Positions 37,834 to 45,894 of a DNA stretch of 62,089 bases are shown in pieces. This DNA comes from Legionella drozanskii LLAP-1 (GTDB lineage Bacteria; Pseudomonadota; Gammaproteobacteria; Legionellales; Legionellaceae). The stretch's first letter is position 1. Every line of letters starts with the position of its first letter. The stretch is from the NCBI RefSeq assembly GCF_001467585.1, contig NZ_LNXY01000028.1:138297-200385 (forward strand), read 5' to 3'. The notes below the pieces were generated by a model. The model ran no database searches and was not told the origin of the DNA. It saw only the letters and a program-made list of their open reading frames with translations. The position numbers were made by a program, and so were the translations under genes.

Positions 37834-38913
37834 ATGAAAAGAATAATATTTCTTGACTGGTTGAGAATTTTTTCATTCAGTAGTGTTCTAATTGGACATA
37901 AGTTCCATTCGATTTTGCTTAATATTTCTAATGATGATTCTGTACACGAATCCTCACGGTTTCTGATTAAATTAATCTTGCCTCTTGCTTATGCCGGAGG
38001 AGCTGGCGTTGTTGTATTTTTTCTTGTTTCGGGATATGTGATTAGTCATGTTTTACAAACTGAACAGCCTTTAGAATTTCTTATTAAGCGAATTTTCAGA
38101 ATCTATCCGTTGTATATTTTTGCTGTTTTATTTCAGTACTCTTTACTCTATTTTGTTAATCCTGCTGCGCTCAATTTAAAAATAATCATTCAGCAATTAC
38201 TCTTGGTCGGTGATTTTTTTCAAACGCCTTGCACCTTAGGTGGTGTGGAATGGACTTTACGAGTTGAAGTTCTATTTTATCTATTTATGTTTGTGTTGCG
38301 TTATTTTAAAATAATTGGTCAACATAGATATGCACTGCCTTGGGTTTTAATAATTACAACTTTAGCGCTCGGCTACATTCCCGCATTTCCTTCAGGGGCT
38401 CTAGCAGTAGGTTATTTAAATATTTATGGTCCTTTTTTGTTTCTAGGTGTGTTTTTTTGGTTATATGAAAATAAACAAGTTAGCTTTGCTCAGATGGCAG
38501 TTTTCACAGGTTTTATTTTTATCCAGCACTGGCATCTCATCGACACAATAAGTCCATATTGGCGACATGACCATTTTGCAGCCCTGGCTTTTCTTATATT
38601 TTTAGCAGTTTGGACACTCAGAGATAAACTATTTTTTAATCGCGTAATACTTTTTATATCCGAACTGACTTACTCTGTTTATCTATTACACAACTGGCTC
38701 TTTGATCACATCAAGCAGTGGACGATTGCAGGGGGACTTTTTCACCAGAATAGGTACGCTTTAATGATGTTGCTCGCTATTTCTGCGGTATTAGTAAAGG
38801 CAATTGAAAAACCAGGTATTAAACTCGGACGTTTATTAATTCAACACCTCAAAACACCAGCTCCTAACTATCCTACTGGAGCTGAGGAAGCGCTTGTTAA
38901 TGTTAAATATTAA
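37834..38913 (+). CDS. acyltransferase-3 (OafA-like) membrane protein
   Basis: 359 residues with about ten membrane helices and no SGNH domain. Family signatures: FLDWLRIFSFSSVLIGHKFHS, GGAGVVVFFLVSGYVIS and GVEWTLRVEVLFYLFMF. It is expected to O-acylate a surface sugar, probably the glycan built by the preceding genes. I use the ATG at 37834, which has AGGA five bases ahead; the in-frame ATG six bases upstream touches that site. The gene ends overlapping the DUF2520 gene by 14 bases. It is the second acyltransferase of this class in the window. Confidence 0.85.
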   Translation: MKRIIFLDWLRIFSFSSVLIGHKFHSILLNISNDDSVHESSRFLIKLILPLAYAGGAGVVVFFLVSGYVISHVLQTEQPLEFLIKRIFRIYPLYIFAVLFQYSLLYFVNPAALNLKIIIQQLLLVGDFFQTPCTLGGVEWTLRVEVLFYLFMFVLRYFKIIGQHRYALPWVLIITTLALGYIPAFPSGALAVGYLNIYGPFLFLGVFFWLYENKQVSFAQMAVFTGFIFIQHWHLIDTISPYWRHDHFAALAFLIFLAVWTLRDKLFFNRVILFISELTYSVYLLHNWLFDHIKQWTIAGGLFHQNRYALMMLLAISAVLVKAIEKPGIKLGRLLIQHLKTPAPNYPTGAEEALVNVKY

Positions 38914-39766
38914 TTTTATTGGTTGTGGCAATTTAGGAAAAACGCTGGGTCGGTTGATAACACAAGCTCAGGTAGGTACTGTAAAAGGAGTTCTGACGAA
39001 ATCTCAGGAAACGGCAGATGCAGCTGTGGAGTTTATCGGTGCTGGGAAAAGTTATCTTAAATTAAACGAGCTACCTAGGGCTGAGATTTACTTTATCACT
39101 ACGCCTGATGATCTTATTGAAGCAACTTGTAAGCAATTGCTTGCTGAAGCCAGAATTGAAACCGGTGCTATTTTTATTCATTGTAGTGGCTCACTCTCCG
39201 CGAAGGTATTTCAACGCGCTCGTGACCAGAGCTGTTATGCGATGAGTGTGCATCCCATCAAAAGCTTTGCTAATCCTGAGTTGAGTGCAAAATCCTTTTC
39301 AGGTACCTACTGTGGGTATGAGGGGGATTTGGACGTTTTTCCTGTGATTAAGGCATTGTTTGAGGGGATAGGTGCTCATTTATTTCCTATAAAAAAAGAA
39401 CAGAAAATGATTTATCACGCCGCTGGGGTGCTTGCTAATAATTATTTAGTAACCCTTCATCATATCGCGAGCGAATGTTATCAATTAGCAGGTCTTAGGG
39501 AAGATCTAGCCTACAAAATTACCAGCATGCTAATGAACGATGCGCTGCAAAATTTACAGAATTCTAGTCATGAAAAAGCGCTTACAGGACCTTTGCAACG
39601 AGGAGACATTAGTATCATCGAAGAACATCTTTCCCAGCTCATTATCAAGCCAATAATAAAAGAGGCTTATGCTGTATTGGGAGAAGCTACGCTTTCTATT
39701 ACTAAACATAAAAAAGAGTTAAAACAAGTGCTTGCTGCTCTTTTGCGTAAAGAAGACGGAAAGTGA
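38900..39766 (+). CDS. Rossmann-fold / DUF2520 putative oxidoreductase
   Basis: 288 residues. The N-terminal Rossmann motif is INFIGCGNLGKTLGRLI; IYFITTPDDLIE and FIHCSGSLSAKVF follow in the pattern of NADP-dependent 6-phosphogluconate/pyrroline-type reductases. The second half is DUF2520: AMSVHPIKSFANPE, AGVLANNYLVTLHHIA and LTGPLQRGD. The reaction of this family is not known. The ATG at 38900 has GAGGAAG nine bases upstream, inside the acyltransferase gene, so the two are coupled. It may be the last gene of the transcription unit. Confidence 0.8.
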   Translation: MLNINFIGCGNLGKTLGRLITQAQVGTVKGVLTKSQETADAAVEFIGAGKSYLKLNELPRAEIYFITTPDDLIEATCKQLLAEARIETGAIFIHCSGSLSAKVFQRARDQSCYAMSVHPIKSFANPELSAKSFSGTYCGYEGDLDVFPVIKALFEGIGAHLFPIKKEQKMIYHAAGVLANNYLVTLHHIASECYQLAGLREDLAYKITSMLMNDALQNLQNSSHEKALTGPLQRGDISIIEEHLSQLIIKPIIKEAYAVLGEATLSITKHKKELKQVLAALLRKEDGK

Positions 39767-39848
39767 AACCGTTAATCTAGCCCGGTAGCTGGGAATGTCA
39801 AGAATAGTTATAGGTGATGGCCTTTCGTCTTAGTTACAAAAGTGGGAT

Positions 39849-40385
39849 TCAAGCCAACGCCTCCCTGCTAAAGTCTTCAGCTTTTAAATTGAGATTTGTC
39901 TTATAAAATTGTGCTAAAGCCTGGCGAAACAATTTTGCTCGCTCAGGAAGCCCTTTTCCACAATAAGTTAACACCTGCTGATAGATAGCTTCTTTGAATG
40001 CATTTGAATCCGATTCTGTACCATTTAAATTATCGATGCTGACTCGAAATGGGTGATCTGCGGCGGTTGCAAGGATCCATTCCATAGCTTGTGGTTTTAC
40101 CTCCACGATTTCGAAATGTTTTTGCTGTTCAGCATTCCGTCCATCCGGCTCATACCAGTAACCAAAATCGACCAATTTTCTTCGCTCTTCCCCGGCGATT
40201 AACCAATGAGAGCATTCATGTAATGCACTACTAAAAAAACCGTGCGCAAAAAAAATCGCATGGTAGGGGCGATTTTCATTGGCAGGAAGATAAAGCGGTT
40301 CATCGCCACCTTTCACTAATTGGGTATTGTATTTTTCTGTAAAACATTCATGAAAAATAGTGATTAAATCTTGGTAGTGATGCAC
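39849..40385 (-). CDS. epmC: EF-P (beta-lysyl-lysine) hydroxylase EpmC
   Basis: 178 residues, matching YfcM/EpmC. The iron site is shown by ALHECSHWLIAGEERR (HExxH) and by VDFGYWYEPDGRNAEQQKHFE, both highly conserved in the family. It hydroxylates the lysylated lysine of elongation factor P, the last step after EpmB and EpmA. EF-P and EpmB are encoded only 5-6 kb to the right; EpmA is not in the window. Translation starts at GTG. It is convergent with the DUF2520 gene. Confidence 0.92.
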   Translation of the reverse strand: MHHYQDLITIFHECFTEKYNTQLVKGGDEPLYLPANENRPYHAIFFAHGFFSSALHECSHWLIAGEERRKLVDFGYWYEPDGRNAEQQKHFEIVEVKPQAMEWILATAADHPFRVSIDNLNGTESDSNAFKEAIYQQVLTYCGKGLPERAKLFRQALAQFYKTNLNLKAEDFSREALA

Positions 40386-40521
40386 TGAATAACTCTAAAA
40401 TGATGTAAAAAAAGTAGCGTCTATTTTAACATTGTCTTACTGTCTAGCAAGGTTTCTAAGTAGATTGAATTATTGGCGCATTTAAATAAGAATAAGAAAC
40501 TATTATTCTGGAGGTTATTTT

Positions 40522-41178
40522 TTGAAACAAGTTTTTTATACAACCAAGCAAGCCATTGCGGTCAGTAATATTTTCTGCATCGGACGAAATTATACTGATC
40601 ATATTGCAGAATTAAACAATAAACCAACCGGATCGCCTCTTGTTTTTCTAAAACCTACTTCCGCATTAATGACAGAAAATCAATTAATCCAGTTACCCGA
40701 ATTTTCTAATGAAATCGATTATGAAACTGAATTGGTACTGTTGATTGGTCAAGAGGCAAAGAATATAAACATCGAGCAAACACTCGAAGTAATTTCCGGG
40801 TATGGCGTTGGCTTAGATCTCACTGCTCGTGATCTGCAGGCTCACGCAAAAGAGCAAGGTTTACCGTGGGCTTTAGCAAAAGGGTTTGACTGTGCTGCCT
40901 GTATTTCAAAATTTGTACCCGCTAGCAGAATTGAAAAACCTCAAGATCTGCACTTTGAAATGAAATTGAATGACGTAATTCGTCAACGTGGTTTTGTCCA
41001 ACAGATGTTATTTGATATTCCCTCTCTCATTCATTATTTAAGTGCAAAATTTTCACTTCAGCCAGGGGATCTTATCTTCACCGGAACACCTGCCGGTACT
41101 GGGCGTCTACAGAAAGGGGATCGGATTGAACTAAACTTAGCCGATAAAGTCAGCGCTCTCTTTTCAGTCGCTAGCTAA
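40522..41178 (+). CDS. fumarylacetoacetate hydrolase (FAH) family protein, YcgM-like
   Basis: 218 residues, the single-domain size. CIGRNYTDHIAELNN, FLKPTSALM, IDYETELVLLIG (metal-binding Glu residues) and GYGVGLDLTARDLQ are typical, and GDLIFTGTPAGTGRLQKGD closes the active site. Members hydrolyse acylpyruvates or decarboxylate oxaloacetate with Mg2+; YcgM/FAHD1-like oxaloacetate or acylpyruvate activity is most likely. The start is TTG, well supported by TGGAGG seven bases before. Its end overlaps the converging gene by eight bases. Confidence 0.9.
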   Translation: MKQVFYTTKQAIAVSNIFCIGRNYTDHIAELNNKPTGSPLVFLKPTSALMTENQLIQLPEFSNEIDYETELVLLIGQEAKNINIEQTLEVISGYGVGLDLTARDLQAHAKEQGLPWALAKGFDCAACISKFVPASRIEKPQDLHFEMKLNDVIRQRGFVQQMLFDIPSLIHYLSAKFSLQPGDLIFTGTPAGTGRLQKGDRIELNLADKVSALFSVAS

Positions 41179-43129
41179 AAACAGTGACTGAAGAACCTGC
41201 TGTACAGGGCACAGGTTGTATCGAAGCATCGGCCACTATCATTGACGTTTCAGTTACAAGGGGTAGCAAGGTTAAGTTTTTGCCTGCAATCTGTGCATAT
41301 TCAGTTAAAGCTTCTACCTCGTCAGTAAAGCGGGTGTGCTGAGGATAAATTGCATGAGCAAATTTATAGGCGGCTGTTATGGATAAGGTAATTGGAGTAA
41401 AAATTGTTCCAGCGGTAATACCTGCAGATAATACAGTTCCTGTAATCGTGACGACATACAAGACGACAGAAGCCAGAGCTAATAAACTGGCAATAAAAAA
41501 ATCACGGCTAATAATTTTTCGAGTTTCATAATCCCGTTCACTGACTAAAGTCACTAATCGATTAATTGCTTCAAGATTATCAGGCTCCATGACGATGATA
41601 TTTGCAGCCTCCACACACTCACGTAGTTTATTAATTCGCGAAAAAGAGGGTGAATTTGCTCGAAGTAGATCGATAGCAAGTTCTTCTCCACTTTGTAAAA
41701 CTGCGCGGGCTTGAGGATTAATTAGCGTCATTTGGGTTTGATTTATATTGCTGCGTAAATCAGCAAGTGAATTAAGGAGACTATTTATTTCCTGATTTGC
41801 TTGTGCGAATTTACTTATATTCAATTCAATAAGAATTTCTTCTCTTCTATTTTCTAGATTCGTCTTATTATGCCAGTCCTCAGGGTTTGATCTTATTCGA
41901 GCAGCTTGTGATAAGTTCCCCATCGAATCAGCAAATAGAGTATTTTTGACCTTACCATTTGAGAAATAATAAAGCTGGCCACTACCGACAGCTAAACTTC
42001 CTGCTTCTGCACAAATGACCCAAAGCTGAGCAGCCAGTGAAACTCCGTAACTCGTTACAACTTCATATATTGCGTAAGCAAGAAACAATGCTGAAATTAA
42101 GATACGAAAGATAGCATAAGTCGATTTTTCTTTATCACAGTGATAACGCTTATAATCACTTTTCTCAATCAAATGTTCTAATTTTTTTAGATCTGCTCTT
42201 TTACCAGGATTTTGAATAACGTTAGCAGCTTGTTCAAGGCAAGCAGTTAATCGCTGCATGCGTTCGGTCGGGGGGAGGGCTTCACTTAATAATTCCATAA
42301 CCAAGTCTTGGCTTGCTAGAAATGCTTTTTCAGCATAGTTATTAATAATTAGATTATCTTTTGCTAGCAGAACTTGTTGACCAAAACGGTCGAGGGATTC
42401 AAGCATAGCTTTCGCCACAATGAGAAGGTCTTTATCTTGTGCATTGCGAGTATAGAATTCCTCATAGATAAAAGATATTCGCTCATTTAAGTGCAGAATA
42501 GTTGCCTTATTTTCATCAAGAGAAGAAAAACTTAATAACCGCAATTGAGGACGTAGAGAAGATAAAAGTTTGCTAGTAGTCGATTGATTTTCTGCTACTA
42601 ATAAAAAAGCCTGTAATGTTTTCCCAATAATCTCTCTAGTGGCTAAACGACTGCGGGGATAAGGAGTATTGAATACAAATGTTCTGCCTCTATTGATTCC
42701 ATTTAGAATTTTATCCAAGCCAGAAAAAAAATAATGTTTCCACGAGTTATAGGCCTGTAGCTCAAAGAGGTCAGAATAGAGTAATTCGTCTAATTGCTCG
42801 AAGATCTCTTCATTAGATGGTTGAGCAAGCAGTATTTTAATTAAGTTTGTGCAGCGAATTATCCCATTTGCTACTTTAATTCTTTTTTCATCCGAGTAAG
42901 GGGCATTTAAATCCATTATTCCTATACTGAGTAAATAAAGCCGAACCAATAGAGGGTTTGCCGCATCATTTAGCCTAGTTTCTTCTGCATCGAAACAATC
43001 TTCAAGTTGCTCTCTTAGCGAGTTTAGCGTTGGTGCTAAGTCAGTGGGAAAGTTTGGAATAATCGTACTATGATTAAATAACTCATTGAATTTAAATTCA
43101 AATGCTAAAAGTTCTTCTTTTTTATACAT
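41171..43129 (-). CDS. unknown membrane protein with an internal duplication (652 aa)
   Basis: I do not recognise the family. The first 260 residues are soluble and helical. Then two homologous blocks occur (about 270-370 and 478-576): both read L-x-S-x5-L-x2-[ED]-LL ... R-x3-L-x2-C-x-E-x-A ... P ... L-x2-L-[IV]-x3-DY and end in a pair of hydrophobic helices. No signal peptide. The C-terminal 45 residues are soluble and Thr/Val-rich. A four-helix membrane protein with large soluble parts and no Sec signal is compatible with a translocated effector but also with an ordinary inner-membrane protein. I use ATG 43129; an in-frame TTG lies two codons earlier; neither has a clear ribosome site. Confidence 0.75.
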   Translation of the reverse strand: MYKKEELLAFEFKFNELFNHSTIIPNFPTDLAPTLNSLREQLEDCFDAEETRLNDAANPLLVRLYLLSIGIMDLNAPYSDEKRIKVANGIIRCTNLIKILLAQPSNEEIFEQLDELLYSDLFELQAYNSWKHYFFSGLDKILNGINRGRTFVFNTPYPRSRLATREIIGKTLQAFLLVAENQSTTSKLLSSLRPQLRLLSFSSLDENKATILHLNERISFIYEEFYTRNAQDKDLLIVAKAMLESLDRFGQQVLLAKDNLIINNYAEKAFLASQDLVMELLSEALPPTERMQRLTACLEQAANVIQNPGKRADLKKLEHLIEKSDYKRYHCDKEKSTYAIFRILISALFLAYAIYEVVTSYGVSLAAQLWVICAEAGSLAVGSGQLYYFSNGKVKNTLFADSMGNLSQAARIRSNPEDWHNKTNLENRREEILIELNISKFAQANQEINSLLNSLADLRSNINQTQMTLINPQARAVLQSGEELAIDLLRANSPSFSRINKLRECVEAANIIVMEPDNLEAINRLVTLVSERDYETRKIISRDFFIASLLALASVVLYVVTITGTVLSAGITAGTIFTPITLSITAAYKFAHAIYPQHTRFTDEVEALTEYAQIAGKNLTLLPLVTETSMIVADASIQPVPCTAGSSVTVFS

Positions 43130-43390
43130 AACCAAATTCTATTTTTAGAAGCAATTGAGCCTGCGGTAAATTTTTGGTTGGGATTATAGCAAAGAATTCT
43201 CATGGATATCTTATTTTGATAAGTTTGATACAAATAAATTTAGTTTGGCTTAAATTCTATCATTTCGAAAAGAAGGAATTCTTTGAAAATCACAACCTAT
43301 TTTATGAAGAGCAATCTTATATATTTTGACCTTCATTGAAAAGAAGATAATATAGATTGTTATGCGCTAGGATTAATTAAAGAGTGAATT

Positions 43391-43876
43391 ATGCCTTCTT
43401 TTGATATTGTTTCTGAAGTTAATAAAGTAGAGTTACGTCATGCAGTTGACAATGCGGTTCGAGAGTTAGGAACTCGCTTTGATTTTCGTGGAGTTGAATC
43501 AAGTATTGAATTAAATGAATTAACCGTAACGCTTAAATCAGAATCTGATTTTCAGGTGCGACAGCTAGAAGATTTATTCTCGAATCATTGTACTAAACGT
43601 AATTTGAGCACTTCAGGCGTAGACATAGAAGATAAACCAGTTCATAGCGGGAAAACCTTTTCACTCAACATGACATTTAAGCAGGGTATCGATCAACCTG
43701 CCGCAAGAGAAATTATCAAATTCATTAAAGATAGCAAACTGAAAGTACAAGCTTCGATTCAAGGCGATAAAATCCGCATCACTGGAAAGAAGCGCGATGA
43801 TTTACAAGAAGCGATTGCCTTACTCAAAAAAGCAGAGATTAAATTGCCTTTGCAATTTGAAAACTTCCGCGACTAA
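43391..43876 (+). CDS. yajQ: YajQ family nucleotide-binding protein
   Basis: 161 residues, full length. It opens MPSFDIVSEVNKVELRHAVDNA and continues ELGTRFDFRG, VKPVHSGK-like and LNMTFKQGIDQPAAREIIKFIKDSKLKVQASIQGD, ending ALLKKAEIKLPLQFENFRD, all hallmarks of UPF0234/YajQ. The protein has two ferredoxin-like domains and members bind nucleotides, including c-di-GMP in Xanthomonas, to control virulence genes. That role is not shown for this organism. It is a single gene; its stop overlaps the converging LRR gene by four bases. Confidence 0.95.
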   Translation: MPSFDIVSEVNKVELRHAVDNAVRELGTRFDFRGVESSIELNELTVTLKSESDFQVRQLEDLFSNHCTKRNLSTSGVDIEDKPVHSGKTFSLNMTFKQGIDQPAAREIIKFIKDSKLKVQASIQGDKIRITGKKRDDLQEAIALLKKAEIKLPLQFENFRD

Positions 43877-44514
43877 TGTGATAAGGAACTGGAGCCACCA
43901 GTTAATTCCTCATCTTCTACCCGAGCAGAGTCTGTTTGTGTTTTCCTTGCTGTAAGTATAGATTGACGAGCAAGTAAAAGTGCTCGGTTAGTATTAACAG
44001 GAGTGGTAAGTTCATCCCATCGTAGTAGGTTTTTATGCCAATTATTAAAACTAATCAGACAGGGGCAATCTAAGCGGTGCACGAGTCTATTTAAAACTTC
44101 ATGCTTCCCGTCGCATAATTGAACTAAATCGTTATTTTGCAAAGAAAACAGTTTTAGTCTGGCATTGCATTTTTCTATAAAATTATCCATAGCTACCCAG
44201 GACTCAACATCCAATTGATGCATTTGATTATTGTCCATTAGCAATTTTTCGACTGAGCTGTCAACTAAGCCATCAAAGAAAGCGATCCAGCATTCAGGAG
44301 TTATAGTAGAACCCAATTCATTGCCTTTGAAATAAAGCGAGGTAACGCCAGCTTGAGTTATTTTATTGAGAAAATCAGTGATTTGTTCTTTAGTATAAGC
44401 GTTTAAGCGTAAATTTAAAAAACTAAGTTCTTTTTTTCCTTGTTCTAACTCCTCATTAATATATTTTTCTAAATCATCAATTGAGGTGAGTGGATTCAGT
44501 AAAAAATTTCTCAT
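43873..44514 (-). CDS. leucine-rich-repeat-like protein (213 aa)
   Basis: A soluble protein with degenerate ribonuclease-inhibitor-type repeats. Repeats read LSFLNLRLNAYTKEQITDFL, VTSLYFKGNELG, VEKLLMDNNQMHQLD and LKLFSLQNNDLVQLC, each separated by about 28-40 residues, with the L-x-L-x-x-N pattern. No signal peptide. The C-terminal tail contains VEDEELTGGSSS, an acidic E-rich stretch near the end of the kind seen in Dot/Icm substrates. LRR proteins are common among Legionella effectors, but translocation is only inferred. Confidence 0.65.
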   Translation of the reverse strand: MRNFLLNPLTSIDDLEKYINEELEQGKKELSFLNLRLNAYTKEQITDFLNKITQAGVTSLYFKGNELGSTITPECWIAFFDGLVDSSVEKLLMDNNQMHQLDVESWVAMDNFIEKCNARLKLFSLQNNDLVQLCDGKHEVLNRLVHRLDCPCLISFNNWHKNLLRWDELTTPVNTNRALLLARQSILTARKTQTDSARVEDEELTGGSSSLSH

Positions 44515-44907
44515 GTCTATCCGGATATTTGGGGTTATTAGAGCAGCAGCATAAACATTTTTTTATGCGCTTGTCTATTTATTGCAAAATAAGATCAATT
44601 ATTTCAAAAAAAGTATTCTGTGGTCTATTATAAGACATATAGGTAATGACCTGAACCTGGCTGAACCAAAATTCAATTGTAGATAAGGAGATCGGTTTTG
44701 AAGTGTGGTGTGTATATCTGTTCAAGGCAGAAAACCTAAAGCACTTCATAGGTCGCCATATATTGTGCGTTCATTTTGCGGCTCAGATACTCAGGCTTGT
44801 CATTGCCTGTATCAGTTTTCCCTCCTCGATAAAATAAAATTAAGTCGCTTTGTGCAATTTATATTATTGTTGTATAATTAAAATGCAAACCTAATAAGGA
44901 AGCAAAC
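44515..44907. other. 393-base intergenic region with promoter and possible decayed frame
   Basis: The left 150 bases form the upstream region of the LRR gene. Bases 44736-44840 hold a 34-codon open stretch on the minus strand without a start codon at its beginning (reading ...GNDKPEYLSRKMNAQY...), which may be a leftover of a gene. The right end has the promoter of the small lipoprotein. No tRNA or insertion-sequence end is visible. Confidence 0.45.
44851..44879 (+). promoter_or_regulatory. sigma-70-type promoter of the lipoprotein gene
   Basis: TTGTGC and TATAAT are separated by 17 bases; the start codon follows 28 bases after the -10 box, with AAGGAAG as ribosome site. The -10 is a perfect consensus. 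Confidence 0.65.
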
Positions 44908-45147
44908 ATGAAAAAAATAACAATTGCAGCATTAATGTTTGTACCCGCAACCTTTCTTACCGGCTGTACGATTTCAGAAACGACTTACTCCCCTGGTTAT
45001 AATAATGATTATGTCTATGCGGTAGGCTATTATGGTTATCGGCCTTATTGGAACAGTTATTATTCAGGTGGTTGGGGTAATGTAGGTTACTGGCGTGGTT
45101 ACCGCGCTTACTCTAACCGAAGTTGGTTTGAAGGCCGCAGATGGTAA
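44908..45147 (+). CDS. small Tyr/Gly-rich outer-membrane-type lipoprotein
   Basis: 79 residues. A lipoprotein signal peptide MKKITIAALMFVPATFLTGC ends with the lipobox LTGC, so the mature protein begins with a lipidated Cys followed by TIS. The mature 60 residues are extremely rich in Tyr, Gly, Trp and Arg and contain repeats like YGYRPYWNSYY, WRGYRAYSNRSWF. Such tails may bind polysaccharide or be disordered; no family is recognised. Residue +2 after Cys is Thr, not Asp, which favours the outer membrane. It is monocistronic with its own promoter and a hairpin at the end. Confidence 0.8.
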   Translation: MKKITIAALMFVPATFLTGCTISETTYSPGYNNDYVYAVGYYGYRPYWNSYYSGGWGNVGYWRGYRAYSNRSWFEGRRW

Positions 45148-45155
45148 TCTGCGGC
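45134..45155. terminator. hairpin overlapping the lipoprotein stop codon
   Basis: GCCGCAGAT-GGTA-ATCTGCGGC, a perfect 9-bp stem, spans the last codons and the stop of the lipoprotein gene. It is not followed by a T-run, so it may serve as a mRNA 3' stabiliser or weak terminator between two converging genes. Confidence 0.5.
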
Positions 45156-45180
45156 GTTAACGCTCTAGCAAGGATGTATC

Positions 45181-45750
45181 TTATTCTTTCGCGCGGGAAA
45201 CGTATTCACCTTTGCGAGTATCTACTTTGATCAGTTCGCCAGTTTGCACGAATAAAGGTACGCGAACTACGGCACCCGTTTCTAAAGTGGCAGGTTTGCC
45301 GCCACCGCCAGAAGTATCGCCTTTTAAGCCAGGATCAGTTTCTGTAATGGCTAAGATTACGAAGTTGGGGGGTGTTACTTGAATCGGCTCATTATTCCAC
45401 AAAGTGACTATACAAATATCTTGCTCTTTAAGCCATTGCTGGGCATCGGCTAAAGCTTCGGAGTTTATTGCATATTGCTCGAAATTCTCAGGAACCATAA
45501 AGTGCCAAAGTTCACCATCATTGTATAAATATTGCATCTCTACGTCAGCAACGTCGGCTGACTCTAAAGACTCATTTGATTTAAACGTTCGTTCAACCAC
45601 GCGTCCTGTTTTTAAGTTACGAATTTTTACCCGAGTAAATGCTTGCCCTTTTCCAGGTTTGACAAATTCGCAATCAAGAATACTACAAGGTGCATTGTCA
45701 ACCATGACCTTTAAGCCATTTTTAAATTCATTTGTGCTGTAGATAGCCAT
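45181..45750 (-). CDS. efp: elongation factor P
   Basis: 189 residues, the normal length. It starts [22 protein letters not shown]; the loop VKPGKGQAF carries Lys34, the residue that EpmA/EpmB beta-lysylate and EpmC hydroxylates. The three beta-barrel domains are complete, ending in [29 protein letters not shown] rescues ribosomes stalled on polyproline. The frame stays open 57 codons upstream, but TGGAG stands six bases before the ATG at 45750, which fixes the start. It is divergent from epmB with 144 bases between, and converges with the lipoprotein. Confidence 0.97.
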   Translation of the reverse strand: MAIYSTNEFKNGLKVMVDNAPCSILDCEFVKPGKGQAFTRVKIRNLKTGRVVERTFKSNESLESADVADVEMQYLYNDGELWHFMVPENFEQYAINSEALADAQQWLKEQDICIVTLWNNEPIQVTPPNFVILAITETDPGLKGDTSGGGGKPATLETGAVVRVPLFVQTGELIKVDTRKGEYVSRAKE

Positions 45751-45894
45751 CAGTGCTCCACTGTTGAGATTTTGTTGCTTTTTCGTTACAGTTCGCAGTT
45801 TATCAATTTTGGATACCTGTTGCGAGTGAATTTTTGGGCAAACACGAAACCGAAACTTCATTCCTGCAGATAGACATAGCTTGCGAGATTTTCT

